A DNA stretch of 64,000 nt, taken from assembly GCF_947486615.1 (NCBI RefSeq), contig NZ_CANKUD010000016.1, positions 1 to 64,000 of the forward strand, read 5' to 3'. Within the stretch, counting starts at the first letter, position 1; every line of letters starts with the position of its first letter. The DNA comes from an uncultured Modestobacter sp. Its GTDB lineage: Bacteria; Actinomycetota; Actinomycetes; Mycobacteriales; Geodermatophilaceae. Made by a program: the position numbers and the translations under genes. Below the pieces are notes generated by a model, which saw only the letters and a program-made list of their open reading frames with translations, was not told the origin of the DNA and ran no database searches. Of the stretch, positions 18,077 through 26,763 are shown piece after piece.

Positions 18077-18378
18077 CCCGCCGTCTCGACGAGCTGGCCG
18101 ACGTCCGGGCCGGGGACAAGGGCGACACGCTGATCCTCGCGGTGCTCCCGCGGAGCGCCGAGGCTGCCGCGCTGCTGGAACGGGAGCTGACCGCCGAGCG
18201 GGTGGCGGCCCACTACGCCCCGCTCGTGCGGGGCGAGGCCGGCCGGGTCGTGCAGCCGCACCTGCCGGGCCTCGTGTTCACCCTGCCGGGCGCGCTCGGT
18301 GGCGGCGTGACCGGGTCGCCGGTGCTCGACGGCCACGGCAAGGCGCTCAGCTACCACCTGCTCAGCCTGGAGATCTGA
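18073..18378 (+). CDS. Small AtuA-associated ferredoxin-fold protein
   Basis: 101 residues: LADVRAGDKGDTLILAVLPR, then a core ending LDGHGKALSYHLLSLEI, the family found fused to or next to AtuA. GTG start overlaps the AtuA stop by 4 bp. It probably forms a complex with AtuA. A strong hairpin follows the stop by 24 bases. Confidence 0.85.
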   Translation: MTRRLDELADVRAGDKGDTLILAVLPRSAEAAALLERELTAERVAAHYAPLVRGEAGRVVQPHLPGLVFTLPGALGGGVTGSPVLDGHGKALSYHLLSLEI

Positions 18379-18402
18379 CCACCCGGCCCGCCCTCCCGGA
18401 CA

Positions 18403-18444
18403 CAGGTCGGGCTCTGCTCCACGAGCGGAGCAGAGCCCGACCTG
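18403..18444. terminator. Bidirectional terminator between convergent operons
   Basis: Perfect 18-bp arms (18403-18420 and 18427-18444) with a 6-base loop, between the AtuA operon end (18378) and the exporter permease end (18464). One of the strongest hairpins in the window. Confidence 0.88.
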
Positions 18445-18463
18445 CCTGGAGGAGCCGCCTGCC

Positions 18464-20926
18464 TCAGCCGGCGATGGCGGCCACCGGCGGGGTCTTCGCC
18501 GCCCGGCGGGCCGGCAGCACGGAGGCCAGCAGACCGGCCACCGTGGCGACCAGCACGATCGCCAGCACCTGCAGCCACGGGATGCTGATCACCACCTCAC
18601 CGACCTCGCCCAGCGCCGAGGCGGCGCCGACCAGGCCGTACGCACCCCCGACCAGGACGCCGAGCACCGCGGCGACCCCGGCGACCAGCACGGCCTCCCA
18701 GGCCAGCAGCCCGCGCAGCTGGCCGCGGGTCAGGCCCAGCGCCCGCAGCAGGCCGCTCTCCTGCCGCCGCTCGACGACCGACAGGGCCAGGGTGTTGCCC
18801 ACCCCGATCAGCGCGATCACCACGGCCACGCCGAGCAGCCCGGTGACCACCAGCAGCAGGACGTCGACCACCCCGTCGATCGCGGCCCGCTCGCTGGCCA
18901 GCCCGGTGACGAACGAGGTGGGCAGCGCGGTGCCGGCCAGGTCCGTGACCTCGTCGATCACCGCGGTCTGGTCGACGTCGTCGGCCAGCCGCAGCCACAT
19001 CGTCTCCACCGCGGCCCCGGGCACCAGCGCCTGCAGGTCGGTGCTGCTCAGCAGCGGGCGGGTGGTGTCGCCGGCCAGCACGGTCAGCGTCCGTGAGCGG
19101 TCGCCGGCGGTCAGGGTCACCGAGTCGCCGGGCCCGACGCCCCAGGTGTCGGCCTCCCAGTCGGAGAGCACGACCTCGCCGAGCTCGGGGAGCGTCACCT
19201 CGGTCGTGGACCGCAGCACCGGCAGGGCCTGCGCCGCGTCCACGCCGCTGGCCCAGGTCTCGGTGCCGTCGGGCCCGGTGAGGTACGTCGCGGTGAGCCC
19301 GGTGGCCGCGACCACGCCGTCCACCGACTCGAGCTGGCCCTGCAGCGACGGGGGCACCGGCTCGTCGAAGCTCTCGACGATGACGTCGGTCGGGTAGTTG
19401 GCCGCCAAGCCGGCCTGGGCGGTCGCCCGGGTGGAGCTCGCCCCGACCACCATCGCGGTGGTCAGCGTGACGCCGATCAGCAGCGCGGTGGCGGTGGCCG
19501 CCGTCCGGCGGGGGTTGCGGGTGGCGTTGCCGGTGGCCAGTCGCGCCGGGAGTCCGCCGAACCGGCCGAGCAGCCGGCCGGCGGCGGCGACGATCGGCGG
19601 CACGGCCCGCTGGGCGAGCAGCAGCAGCCCCAGCGAGCTGAGCACCCCGCCGCCCAGCGAGATCAGGATGTCGGAGGTCAGCACGCCGAGGGCCATCAGC
19701 GCGACGCCGGGGACGGCGAGCAGCAGGCCGGTGACCAGTCGGGCGACACCGCCGCGGGAGCGCAGCGGCGCCGGGTCGGTGGGCCGCAGCGCGGCGAGCG
19801 GGGCGACCTTGGTGGCGGCTCGGGCGGGGGCCAGCGCGGCGACCAGCGTGGTGAGCGTGCCGACGGCGATGCCGACCCCGACGGCGTACAGCGGGACGGA
19901 CACCCCGGACAGGGGGATGGGTGAGTCCGTGCCGGACACCACGGCCGAGACGGCGGCGGAGAGCCCGATGCCGGCGAGCACGCCGATCACCGAGGCGACC
20001 AGCCCGGTCAGCACGGCCTCGCCGAGCACGCTGCGGCGCACCTGGCGGGCGGTCGCGCCGACGCAGCGCAGCAGCGCGAGGTCGCGGGTCCGCTGCGCCA
20101 GCAGCACGGCGAAGGTGTTGGCGATGACCAGCCCGGCGACGAGCACCGCGATGGTGGCGAACACCAGCAGGGAGGTGGTGAGCCAGGTGGCGTCGCCGGT
20201 CAGTGCCGCGACGGACTCCTCGGCCTGCTCGGTGCCGGTGCGGACGGTGACGTCCTCCCCGGACAGCGCCGCGCGCACCTCGCCGATCAGGGCGTCGGGG
20301 TCGGCGGCGGTGGTGCCGGCGATCCGCAGCTCGGTCGGCTCGGTGGCGCCCCAGGCCTGGGCCTGGTCGGCGGTGACGTAGGCCTTGCCGTAGATCCCGG
20401 CGGTCGGGTCGCCGCCCAGGTCGACCACGCCGGTCACCGTGGCGTCGGTGGTGGTCCCGGTGCCCTCGTCGTCGTAGGTGGTGACCGGGAGGACGTCGCC
20501 GACCGCGGCACCGACGCGCTCGCTGACCGCGACCTCGTCCGGCCGCACGGGCAGGGCGCCGGCGGTCAGCTGCTGCCAGCGCAGCTTCGGGTCGGCGGCC
20601 ACCGACTCGACCAGCAGGTACTGGGCGCCGGTGCGCCCGGGGGCGACCGCCTGCACGGAGGTCTGCCAGGTCGGGTCGACGGCCTGCACGCCGTCCAGCC
20701 CGGTGAGGGTGTCGACCTGCCCGGCCAGGCCGGTGCCGCTGTCGGAGGTGACCACCACGTCGGTGTCGACGTACTGGGCGCCGGCCGCCTCGAGCACGGT
20801 GGCCTTGGTGGTCTCGTTGAGCACCAGGGTGGCGACCACGAAGCCCACCGCGATGACGATCGCCAGGGTGGAGGCGACCAGCCGGGGCAGGTGCGCCCGG
20901 ATGCTCGCCAGTGTCACTGCTCGCAT
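18464..20926 (-). CDS. FtsX-like ABC transporter permease (MacB type)
   Basis: 820 residues with two FtsX repeats: a first membrane helix near 10-30, a large external domain (about 35-240), three helices, then a second unit with its own external domain and three C-terminal helices. VVERRQESGLLRALGLTRGQLRGLL is a typical FtsX loop. It is paired with the ATPase 4 bases upstream. Such systems export lipoproteins, peptides or antibiotics. MRAVTLASIRAH is the chosen start; a longer frame would overlap the ATPase stop. Confidence 0.9.
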   Translation of the reverse strand: MRAVTLASIRAHLPRLVASTLAIVIAVGFVVATLVLNETTKATVLEAAGAQYVDTDVVVTSDSGTGLAGQVDTLTGLDGVQAVDPTWQTSVQAVAPGRTGAQYLLVESVAADPKLRWQQLTAGALPVRPDEVAVSERVGAAVGDVLPVTTYDDEGTGTTTDATVTGVVDLGGDPTAGIYGKAYVTADQAQAWGATEPTELRIAGTTAADPDALIGEVRAALSGEDVTVRTGTEQAEESVAALTGDATWLTTSLLVFATIAVLVAGLVIANTFAVLLAQRTRDLALLRCVGATARQVRRSVLGEAVLTGLVASVIGVLAGIGLSAAVSAVVSGTDSPIPLSGVSVPLYAVGVGIAVGTLTTLVAALAPARAATKVAPLAALRPTDPAPLRSRGGVARLVTGLLLAVPGVALMALGVLTSDILISLGGGVLSSLGLLLLAQRAVPPIVAAAGRLLGRFGGLPARLATGNATRNPRRTAATATALLIGVTLTTAMVVGASSTRATAQAGLAANYPTDVIVESFDEPVPPSLQGQLESVDGVVAATGLTATYLTGPDGTETWASGVDAAQALPVLRSTTEVTLPELGEVVLSDWEADTWGVGPGDSVTLTAGDRSRTLTVLAGDTTRPLLSSTDLQALVPGAAVETMWLRLADDVDQTAVIDEVTDLAGTALPTSFVTGLASERAAIDGVVDVLLLVVTGLLGVAVVIALIGVGNTLALSVVERRQESGLLRALGLTRGQLRGLLAWEAVLVAGVAAVLGVLVGGAYGLVGAASALGEVGEVVISIPWLQVLAIVLVATVAGLLASVLPARRAAKTPPVAAIAG

Positions 20927-20930
20927 GGCG

Positions 20931-21701
20931 TCAGGCCCCCAGTCCACGCAGCGCGTTGATGATCGAGTCGGTGGTCGGCTGGTGGACCTCGCCGGCGAGC
21001 CGGCCGTCGGCCAGCAGGACGACGCGGTCGGCGTAGGCGGCGGCGACCGGGTCGTGGGTGACCATGACGACGGTCTGGCCGGTCTCGCGGACGCTGGAGC
21101 GCAGCAGGTCCAGCACCTCGGCGCCGGCGTGGCTGTCGAGGTTGCCGGTGGGCTCGTCGGCGAAGACGACGTCGGGATGGGGGAGCAGCGCGCGGGCGAC
21201 GGCGACGCGCTGCTGCTGGCCGCCGGAGAGCTCGTGCGGGCGGTGCTGGAGCCGGTCGCGCAGGCCCAGGCGGCCCACGACGGAGTCCAGCCACGCCCGG
21301 TCGGGGCGCTGCCCGGCCAGCTGCATGGGCAGCAGGATGTTGTCCTGCGCGGTGAGCACCGGCAGCAGGTTGAAGGACTGGAAGACGAAGCCGATCCGCT
21401 CGCGGCGCAGCTTGGTCAGCTGGTCGTCGCGCAGGCTGGTCAGCTCGGTGTCACCGAGCCAGACGTGGCCGCTGGTGGCCGCGTCGAGCCCGGCCAGGCA
21501 GTGCATGAGGGTGGACTTGCCCGAGCCGGAGGGGCCCATGATCGCGGTGAAGGCGCCCCGCTCGAAGCTGACGTCGACGCCGGCCAGCGCGTGCACCGCC
21601 GTCTCACCGGAGCCGTAGGTCTTGCGCAGGTCGCTGGCGCGGACGGCGGCGGACGCGGTCGAGGCGGGCTCGCCCGGGACGGTCATGACGGGGACGGACA
21701 C
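20931..21701 (-). CDS. ABC transporter ATP-binding protein (MacB/LolD type)
   Basis: 256 residues: Walker A GPSGSGKST, the LolD-type IGFVFQSFNLLPVLTAQDNI Q-loop, signature LSGGQQQRVAVARALL, Walker B VVFADEPTGNLD, and switch VMVTHDP. It powers the FtsX permease downstream. The GTG start is supported by GGAGG six bases upstream; the ATG five codons later is possible. No accessory membrane-fusion gene is adjacent. Confidence 0.93.
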   Translation of the reverse strand: MSVPVMTVPGEPASTASAAVRASDLRKTYGSGETAVHALAGVDVSFERGAFTAIMGPSGSGKSTLMHCLAGLDAATSGHVWLGDTELTSLRDDQLTKLRRERIGFVFQSFNLLPVLTAQDNILLPMQLAGQRPDRAWLDSVVGRLGLRDRLQHRPHELSGGQQQRVAVARALLPHPDVVFADEPTGNLDSHAGAEVLDLLRSSVRETGQTVVMVTHDPVAAAYADRVVLLADGRLAGEVHQPTTDSIINALRGLGA

Positions 21702-21853
21702 TGCAGGCCTCCAGGGGCGGTGATCAGGACGTGATCACGTTCTCGCCTCCGGGCCTGCGCCCGCGTCGCCGCACGGGCTGGTCTGTGCGAGCGCGCCGCT
21801 GCCCCCGGGGGCTGACCTGCTGTCATCCTCCGGGCTGACGAGGGAGGCGATCG

Positions 21854-22294
21854 GTGAGCGAACACGTGTGGCGGCCGCTGCCGCCGCCCCGTCGCAAGGA
21901 GTCGGCCCCGGGATGGGCGGTCCCGACGGTCGCGTTGCTGACGGTGGCCTGGCTGCTGGCCACCCCGCTGCTGGCGATCGGGTCGCTGATGGAGCTGTGG
22001 ACGTTCCTGGGCGAGCAGCCGACCGCCGCCGACCACGACCGGGCCCAGCGGCAGGCCCTCCTGGCGACGCTGATGGCGGCCGGCTGTCCCGCCGTGGCCC
22101 TGGTGGTCGGTGCACGCTGGCAGCGCGGCGCCGTCCAGGCACTGTTCGGAGTGGGCGCGGTGTTCGGCCTGGTCGGTGGGCTGCTGCTCTACGGACTGGT
22201 GTCCCCCGACAGCCCGCCCACCCCCTTGCGGGACGACGGGCCCCGGTACTGCCAGGAGCACAGCGGTGGGGATGCGACCTGCCCCGGAGGCTGA
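21854..22294 (+). CDS. Small membrane protein, unknown
   Basis: 146 residues with three hydrophobic segments: VPTVALLTVAWLLATPLLAI (about 23-42), TLMAAGCPAVALVVGA (about 72-87) and the following GVGAVFGLVGGLLLYGLV. The C-terminal tail carries two cysteines (YCQEHSGGDATCPG). GGGAGG precedes the GTG by 6 bases. It converges on the response-regulator gene. No family recognised. Confidence 0.7.
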   Translation: MSEHVWRPLPPPRRKESAPGWAVPTVALLTVAWLLATPLLAIGSLMELWTFLGEQPTAADHDRAQRQALLATLMAAGCPAVALVVGARWQRGAVQALFGVGAVFGLVGGLLLYGLVSPDSPPTPLRDDGPRYCQEHSGGDATCPGG

Positions 22295-22308
22295 TCAGGC
22301 GGGGCGTG

Positions 22309-23046
22309 TCAGGCGGGGGCGTCGCGGAGGAGGTCGGCGGGGGCGACCAGGCCGGTGCGGTAGGCCAGCACCACGGCCTGCACCCGGTCCCGGGACCCGG
22401 TCTTGGCCAGCACGCGGCCTACGTGGGTCTTCACCGTCGCCTCGCTGACGAACAGCTGGCCGGCGATCTCGGTGTTGGAGGCGCCGTAGGCCATCTGCAC
22501 CAGCACCTCCTTCTCCCGGGGCGTCAGCTCCAGCAACGCCGACGGGTCGGCCTGCGTCGTCCCGGAGCCGCCCGCGCCGCGCAGGATCGGGGCGACGTGC
22601 TGCAGCAGCCGCCGGGTGGAGCTGGCGGCGATCACCGAGTCACCGGCGTGCACCGTGCGGACGGCGGCGAGCATCTCCTCCGGCGGGGCGTCCTTGAGCA
22701 GGAACCCGCTGGCCCCGGCGCCGATCGCGGCGACCACGTACTCGTCCAGGTCGAAGGTGGTCAGCACGACCACCCGGGGCGGCTCGGGCAGCGCCGTCAC
22801 CTGCTCGGTCGCGGCGATGCCGTCGGTGCCGGGCATCCGCACGTCCATCAGCACCACGTCGGCCGGCGTCCGGCGCAGCAGCTCGACGGCCGCCGCGCCG
22901 TCCCCGGCCTCGCCGACGACGGTGAGGTCGGGCTGGGAGTCGATGACCATCCGGAAGCCGGCGCGCACCAGCTGCTGGTCGTCGACGAGGACGACGCGGA
23001 TCGGCCCGCTGCCGATCGGCTCGGGGCGGGTCGGGTCGCTGCTCAT
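22309..23046 (-). CDS. NarL/LuxR-type response regulator
   Basis: 245 residues: receiver domain (VVLVDDQQLVRAGFRMVID; phospho-Asp in DVVLMDVRMPG; lysine in GFLLKDAPPEE) and a LuxR HTH (LTPREKEVLVQMAYGASNTE, SEATVKTHVGRVLAKTG). The ATG overlaps the kinase stop by 4 bp, so the pair is a coupled two-component system. Targets are unknown; the MFS gene starting on the other side of the kinase is a candidate. Confidence 0.93.
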   Translation of the reverse strand: MSSDPTRPEPIGSGPIRVVLVDDQQLVRAGFRMVIDSQPDLTVVGEAGDGAAAVELLRRTPADVVLMDVRMPGTDGIAATEQVTALPEPPRVVVLTTFDLDEYVVAAIGAGASGFLLKDAPPEEMLAAVRTVHAGDSVIAASSTRRLLQHVAPILRGAGGSGTTQADPSALLELTPREKEVLVQMAYGASNTEIAGQLFVSEATVKTHVGRVLAKTGSRDRVQAVVLAYRTGLVAPADLLRDAPA

Positions 23047-24752
23047 CGGGGGGAACGGTAGGGCAGGACGGCGTGCACGCCGAACCCGCCGCCGTGTCGC
23101 GGCGCGGCGGTCAGCCGGCCGCCGTGCAGCTCGGCCCGCTCCCGCATGCCCAGCAGCCCCTGGCCCTGCCCGTCGGACTCCACGATCGCCGCGGAGGCAC
23201 CACGCCCGTCGTCCAGCACGGCCAGCTCCAGGGCGTCGGGGCGCCACTGCAGCCGCACCCACGCGCGCCCCGCCGGGCCGGCGTGCTTGAGCACGTTGGT
23301 CAGCGACTCCTGCACGATCCGGTAGGCGGCCAGCTGGGCCCCGGCCGGCATCGGCTGCGGGCTGCCCTGCACGACCAGGTCGACGTCCAGCCCGCTGGCC
23401 CGCACGTCGGCGACCAGCTGGTCGATCGCGGCGACGTCGGGCTGTGGCGCGAACTCCTGCCCGTCACCCTCCCGGAGCACTCCCAGCAGCTTCCGCATGT
23501 CGGTGAGCGCCTGGCGGCCGGTCGCCGAGATGGCCTCCAGCGCCCCGGTCGCGGCCGCCGGGTCGACCTGCCCGGCGTAGCGGCCGCCGTCGGCCTGGGC
23601 GATGACGACCGACAGCGAGTGGGCGACGACGTCGTGCATCTCCCGGGCGATCCGGGCCCGCTCGGTGGACGCCGCCAGCCGCATCTCCTGCTCACGCTCG
23701 AGCTCCAGCAGCCGAGCCCGCTCCTGCAGGCCGGACACCTCCTGCAGCCGGGCCCGGCGCAGGTCGCCCAGCGCCCAGCAGGCCACCACCAGCACGCTGA
23801 TCACCCCGGCGGGGAAGAGGAAGGCGATCCAGCTGCCTGCGCCGAAGTAGACGACCGAGGCCAGCACGGCGCCGACCAGCCCGGCGGCGAGCCCGGCCCG
23901 GCTGGCCCAGCGGGGTGCGTAGGCGGCCAGCGCGTAGATCATCACCGGGGCGGCGATGTTGGCCGGGAGGAAGTAGCCCGGTACGAGCACCAGCTCGAGC
24001 AGGCTGACGCCGACGACCACCGTCGCGGCCCGCACCGGTCGGCGCCGGCGCCAGGCCAGGGGCACCAGCAGCGCCAGCGACAGGAGCATCGCGGCAGCGT
24101 CGGACCCGGGGAAGTCGACGCCCGAGGAGGCGCTGACCAGGACGAGCACCGCGGCTCCGGCGAGGACGGCGTCGACGCCGAAGGGGTGCTGCCGCAGCCA
24201 TGCGGCCGCACGCTCCAGCAGTGGCTGGTCGGCAGCAGTGGCGCTCCGGGCCTGCGCGGTCAGCACGCGGGTGCGGCGCAGCAGACCCAGCCCCCAGGCT
24301 GCGACGACCAGCGCCCCGAGGACGGTCGCCGTGGTGAGGGCGAAGGTGGACGTCGGTGCCTCGAGGAACGTGGCACCGGCCAGCAGCGCGCCGAGCAACC
24401 CGACGCCCAGACCGGCCCGGCCCGCCCACGAAGGGCCGTGGACCGTCAGCGCGTAGACCATCATCGGGGCGGCGACGTCGGCGAGCAGCAGCTCGGCGGG
24501 GAGCACCACGAGCTGCACCAGGCAGACCAGGACCACCACCGCAGCGGCGGGGACCGGGCGGCGGCGCCGCCAGGCCAGCGGCGCGCACAACGCCAGCCCC
24601 AGCAGGACGGTCGCCGGGTTCGAGTCGTTGTAGCCGGACACCCCCGGTACCGGGACCGTGACCAGCGCGACCAGGCAGGCCAGGACGACGTCCACGCCGA
24701 AGGGGTGCCGCCGGGGCCCGGCCGCCACCCGTTCGAGCAGCGGCTGGTCCAT
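23043..24752 (-). CDS. Sensor histidine kinase (HisKA_3) with duplicated membrane domain
   Basis: 569 residues. HisKA_3 core near 362-420 with the phospho-His in REMHDVVAHSLSVV, followed by the HATPase (LPAGAQLAAYRIVQESLTNV-like N box, GQGLLGMRERAELHGG lid). The N-terminal third is unusual: residues about 2-163 and 174-336 are clear copies of one membrane module (each begins QPLLER, then HPFGVD, PLAWRRRRPV, AAPVMIYAL-like and the WASRAGL block). Family members normally have one copy. ATG at 24752 starts exactly at the first copy. Confidence 0.9.
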   Translation of the reverse strand: MDQPLLERVAAGPRRHPFGVDVVLACLVALVTVPVPGVSGYNDSNPATVLLGLALCAPLAWRRRRPVPAAAVVVLVCLVQLVVLPAELLLADVAAPMMVYALTVHGPSWAGRAGLGVGLLGALLAGATFLEAPTSTFALTTATVLGALVVAAWGLGLLRRTRVLTAQARSATAADQPLLERAAAWLRQHPFGVDAVLAGAAVLVLVSASSGVDFPGSDAAAMLLSLALLVPLAWRRRRPVRAATVVVGVSLLELVLVPGYFLPANIAAPVMIYALAAYAPRWASRAGLAAGLVGAVLASVVYFGAGSWIAFLFPAGVISVLVVACWALGDLRRARLQEVSGLQERARLLELEREQEMRLAASTERARIAREMHDVVAHSLSVVIAQADGGRYAGQVDPAAATGALEAISATGRQALTDMRKLLGVLREGDGQEFAPQPDVAAIDQLVADVRASGLDVDLVVQGSPQPMPAGAQLAAYRIVQESLTNVLKHAGPAGRAWVRLQWRPDALELAVLDDGRGASAAIVESDGQGQGLLGMRERAELHGGRLTAAPRHGGGFGVHAVLPYRSPR

Positions 24753-24847
24753 GCTGCCGACCCTAAGCAGCGCGGTGTCGCCCGTCGTCGTCCCGCGGGG
24801 TGAACCGCGTGTCCGCCCCCGGGATGAGCCGGCGTGGGGACCGCGCG

Positions 24848-24912
24848 CCGCCGAGTGACAGCTCAGCGGGGTGATCGGCGGCCGGGAACCCCGCTGAGCT
24901 GTCACTCGGCGG
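24848..24912. repeat. Long perfect inverted repeat in a divergent promoter region
   Basis: Arms of 25 bp (24848-24872 and 24888-24912) pair perfectly around a 15-base loop. It lies between the kinase gene (start 24752, leftward) and the MFS gene (start 24943, rightward), where a terminator would serve no gene. It may be a dispersed palindromic element or a cruciform regulatory site. Confidence 0.85.
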
Positions 24913-24942
24913 GTTGTCGGAGGGCAGTGGGAGGGTCACTCC

Positions 24943-26181
24943 GTGGCCACTCCGCTCGGGCCGGCGTTCTGGCGGCTGTATGCCGCCAGCGCCGCCTCCA
25001 ACCTCGCCGACGGGGTCAACCGGGTCGCCCTGCCGCTGCTGGCGGCGACCCTCACCCGCGACCCGGTGCTGGTCGCCGGCCTGACCTCGCTGGCCTTCCT
25101 ACCCTGGCTGCTGTTCGCCCTGCCGGCCGGCGCCTTCGTCGACCGCACCGACCGCAAGCGGGCGATGGCGGTGGCCAACGGCGTCCGGGCGCTGGCGCTG
25201 ACCGTCCTGGCCGTCTCTGTCCTCACCGGGACGGCGTCGCTGCCCGTGCTCTACGCCGTCGCGTTCGCGGTGGGGGCCGCCGAGACCGTGTACGACAGCG
25301 CGGCCCGGGCGATGCTGCCGCAGGTGGTCCGCCGCGACCAGCTCGACCGGGGCAACGGGCTGCTCACCACCGCCGAGGAGGCCAGCCAGGGGTTCATCGG
25401 CGCCCCGCTGGGCTCGGTGCTGTTCGCCCTGGCCGTCGCCGCCCCGCTGCTCACCACCGCCGGCGGGTTCCTGCTCGCCGCCGTCCTGGTGGTCGGGATC
25501 GCCGGCGCCCACCGGCCGGCCCGCGGCGACGGGCCGCGCACCACCATCCGGCGGGACGTCGCCGAGGGGGTGGGCTGGCTGTGGCGGCACCGCTTCCTCC
25601 GCGGCCTCACCCTGGTCTCGGCGAGCACCGCCCTCACCTCGGCGATGACCAGCGGCGTCCTGGTGCTGTACGCCCTGGACACCCTGGAGATCGGCGAGGC
25701 CGGGTACGGGCTGCTGCTCACCGCCTCCGGGGTGGGCGCGGTGGTCGGCGGGCTGACCGCCGCACCGCTGGCCGCCCGGATCGGCCGCACCGCCACGCTG
25801 GTCGCCGGCTCGGTGCTGGCCGCGCTGACCCTGGGCGCCATGGCGTTCACCGAGGACGCGGTGGTGGCCGGGGTGCTGTTCGCGGTCGGGACGGCGGGGG
25901 TGCTGTTCTGGAACGTGCTCACCATGTCGCTGCGCCAGGCGCTCATCCCCGAGGCGCTGTTCGGTCGGGTGCAGGGCGGCTACCGGACGCTGGTCTGGGG
26001 CGGCATCCCGGTGGGCGCGCTGGCCGGCGGGCTGCTGGCCGGCGCGACGAGCGTGCCCACCGTGTTCGCCGTGGCCGGCGCGGTGGAGCTGGTGCTCGCC
26101 GGGGTGCTGTGGTGGCTGCTCGCCGCGCACCGCGACCTGCTGGCCAGCGCCCTCACCGAGGAGGAGCCCACCGCGGCCTGA
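24943..26181 (+). CDS. Major facilitator superfamily exporter
   Basis: 412 residues, about 12 hydrophobic segments. FALPAGAFVDRTDRKRAM is the MFS loop 2-3 motif; the overall pattern (FWRLYAASAASNLADGV start, SARAMLPQVV, LTTAEEASQGFIGAPLG) fits the EntS/MFS_3 exporter group. GGGAGGG lies 7 bases before the GTG. It probably exports a drug or siderophore-like compound; substrate unknown. Confidence 0.88.
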   Translation: MATPLGPAFWRLYAASAASNLADGVNRVALPLLAATLTRDPVLVAGLTSLAFLPWLLFALPAGAFVDRTDRKRAMAVANGVRALALTVLAVSVLTGTASLPVLYAVAFAVGAAETVYDSAARAMLPQVVRRDQLDRGNGLLTTAEEASQGFIGAPLGSVLFALAVAAPLLTTAGGFLLAAVLVVGIAGAHRPARGDGPRTTIRRDVAEGVGWLWRHRFLRGLTLVSASTALTSAMTSGVLVLYALDTLEIGEAGYGLLLTASGVGAVVGGLTAAPLAARIGRTATLVAGSVLAALTLGAMAFTEDAVVAGVLFAVGTAGVLFWNVLTMSLRQALIPEALFGRVQGGYRTLVWGGIPVGALAGGLLAGATSVPTVFAVAGAVELVLAGVLWWLLAAHRDLLASALTEEEPTAA

Positions 26182-26273
26182 AGCCCGCGACTCACGGGAC
26201 GATCGCGCTGGTCCCGTTCGGTGGCCGCTCCGCTCCTCGGTCGCTGGCGCTCCCTGCGATGCTCACGGCCACC

Positions 26274-26729
26274 TCACGGGACGACGGTGACCGGCCAGCG
26301 GCCGACGCGCACCAGCCGCACCGCCACCGAGCCGATCACCCGATGGCCGGCCTGCTCGGAGGCGCCGACCAGCACCGCGTCGGCCGGCAGCTCGTCGGCG
26401 ATCCGGGACAGCTCGGCCACCGGGTCGCCGTGCGCCGTCCGCAGCTCCACCTCGATGCCCAGCTGCTCGGCCGCCGGCTGCAGCTCCCGGCGCAGCTCCG
26501 CGCCCACCTGCGCCGCGGCGTCCCGGGCCACCACCTGCGCGTCGGGCACCCAGCCGGCCATCGGCGGCGGGGGCTCCACCACGAAGACGGCGACCAGCCG
26601 GGACCGCTGCCGGCGGGCCAGCCCGGCCGCGTAGGCCGCCGCACGCAGCGACGTCGGCGATCCGTCCACCCCGACCAGGATGACCCGCGGACCGTCGGTG
26701 CCCCGCTCGAACCGACCCGCTGCGCTCAT
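26274..26729 (-). CDS. Universal stress protein (UspA family)
   Basis: 151 residues with one Usp domain: VILVGVDGSPTSLRAAAYAA start and the ATP-binding motif VGASEQAGHRVIGSVAVRLV (G-x2-x-x9-G-S type; the second residue of the canonical G-2x-G is shifted). It is a cytoplasmic stress-linked nucleotide-binding protein. The 90 bp after its stop contain a second CTCACGGGACGA matching its own 3' end, perhaps the relic of a duplication. Confidence 0.88.
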   Translation of the reverse strand: MSAAGRFERGTDGPRVILVGVDGSPTSLRAAAYAAGLARRQRSRLVAVFVVEPPPPMAGWVPDAQVVARDAAAQVGAELRRELQPAAEQLGIEVELRTAHGDPVAELSRIADELPADAVLVGASEQAGHRVIGSVAVRLVRVGRWPVTVVP

Positions 26730-26763
26730 CCGCCCATCCTGCGCGTCCCGGCCGGCGGCGGTG

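Noticed and set aside
26182-26273. Degraded second Usp gene
   Set aside because: A 12-base match to the Usp gene 3' end (CTCACGGGACGA) is present, but no further similarity can be followed upstream, so a duplicated gene is not supported.
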